Under the pieces are notes generated by a model. It saw only the letters and a list, made by a program, of their open reading frames with translations, searched no databases and was not told the origin of the DNA. The position numbers and the translations under genes are program-made. Shown here one piece after another: positions 62,885 to 64,000 of a stretch of DNA of 64,000 nt (positions are counted from its first letter, which is position 1; every line of letters begins with the position of its first letter). Source of the DNA: Hanleya hanleyi (Eukaryota > Mollusca > Polyplacophora > Lepidopleurida > Hanleyidae); contig JAVTVY010020408.1 of NCBI GenBank assembly GCA_036873755.1, positions 1 through 64,000 on the forward strand, read 5' to 3'.

Positions 62885-63820
62885 CACAGGAAGGAAGCAA
62901 TCAGAGATTGCTCAATTGTATGCCCCCCCTTCCACTTTAATACGACACTGCCCCGCCATTGTTCTGTTCTTTACTGGTTCAGCCCTACAAATCCCAATTC
63001 ACAAAGATTTGAACTACAGGGCACTGATCACATATCCTGCAAATTTCATAATTGTTCATACAATATTCACCGAGATCCAGCCCGGACAATTTCCAATTCA
63101 CAAAGATTTGAAGAAAAAAGGGCCATAACTCTTGAAAATATATGCGAAACGCGGAGAAACTTCACGCTGCACAACTACAGGGCACTGATCACATATCCTG
63201 CAAATTTCATAATTGTTCATACAATATTCACCGAGATCCAGCCCGGACAAGTTCAAATTCACAAAGATTTGAAGAAAAAAGGGCCATAACTCTTGAAAAT
63301 ATATGCGAAACGCGGAGAAACTTGACGCTGCACAACTACAGGGCACTGACCACACATCCTGCAAATTTCATAATTGTCCATACAATATTAACCGAGATCC
63401 AGCCCGTACAAGTCCCAATTCACGGAGAATTCAGGAACAAAGGGCCATAACTCTTGAAAATATAAGCGAAACGTGGAGAAACTTTACGCTGCACAACTGT
63501 GGGTCATTGACCACATATCATGCAAATTTCATACTTGTCCATACAATATTAACCAAGATCCAGCCCAGACAAGTGCCATTTACAGAGATTTCAGAAAAAG
63601 GGCCATAACTCTTGAAAATTATACCGGAACTCGGAAAAAAGTCCACGCTGCACAACTACGAGCCACTGGCCACATTCCATGCAAGTTTCGATCCTGTACA
63701 TCAAATATTAACCGAGATATTGCACGGACAAGAAATTCGGACGGACAGACAGACGGATGGACAGACAGACGGACAAAGCGATCGCTATATGCCCCCCCTC
63801 TAGTTAGAGGGGGGGCATAA
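62885..63820 (+). mobile_element. Helentron-like non-autonomous element (family B), copy 2
   Basis: Same CACAGGAAGG start, 5' hairpin, TATGCCCCCCC word, tandem core, GGAC tract and terminal hairpin plus ATAA as copy 1. It lacks about 400 bp after the 5' end and has a further internal deletion. The flanks rejoin to the family A consensus (GAGAAATGACAA before, TAACAAGG after, same length as GAGAAATCGCGATAACAAGG), which confirms the ends. Confidence 0.88.
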
Positions 63821-64000
63821 TAACAAGGTTTAATGGGGAAATACAAGATGGCTGCCTGGTGGCCATATTGGATTTTCGAATCGGACCAAAAAAGGTTTCT
63901 TACAGAACTAGACCCCAAGGGGAACCTGTGTACCAAATTTGAGAAAGATGCATGCAGTAGTTCCTGAGAAGTTGCGATAACAAGGTTTCATGGGGAAATC
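63821..64000. repeat. Family A 157-bp unit, right of the insertion
   Basis: Resumes the array interrupted at 62884 and continues past the window edge. Confidence 0.85.

Overview
This window looks like animal nuclear DNA, most likely from a marine invertebrate and probably a mollusc. The reasons are: a spliced host-type gene with GT-AG introns; many non-autonomous transposons; a DIRS-type retrotransposon; tRNA-derived SINE pieces; and several families of roughly 157-160 bp tandem repeats that run into GGAC-rich tracts and end in a short hairpin. That last architecture recalls the 'pearl'/Helentron-associated elements described in bivalves. The species assignment is an inference. There is no prokaryotic signal.

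Layout. 1-4.4 kb: diverged repeats, a SINE and a doubtful minus-strand coding remnant. 4.4-8.1 kb: two back-to-back 157-bp arrays, the second broken by a 130-bp fold-back element. 9.9-12.1 kb: a 93-bp satellite. 13.0-16.3 kb: a minisatellite of about 20 bp, split by a 1.5-kb Helentron-like element. 19.24-25.56 kb: a complete-looking DIRS element on the minus strand (Gag, RT/RNase H, tyrosine recombinase, inverted terminal repeats and an internal complementary region). 26.93-43.52 kb: a plus-strand gene that I reconstruct as 12 phase-consistent exons (about 594 aa) ending in a BEN-type DNA-binding domain. Its intron 4 holds about 140 copies of a 29-bp repeat, into which the gene's own first exon has been copied three times. 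43.6-55.8 kb: a dense nest of repeats and cut-and-paste elements, many with readable target-site duplications, plus a Penelope-like RT fragment. 58.6-61.4 kb: a minus-strand, four-exon DD34E Tc1-like transposase gene whose stop codon is followed at once by two perfect replication-dependent histone stem-loops. 62.1-64.0 kb: the 157-bp satellite again, carrying a second copy of the Helentron-like element.

How it fits together. Only the BEN gene looks like an ordinary host gene. The DIRS element is self-contained and could supply its own reverse transcriptase and recombinase. The transposase gene has host-like introns, and I found no flanking terminal repeats for it. Everything else is non-coding mobile or tandem DNA. 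The nested insertions define several element ends to the base.
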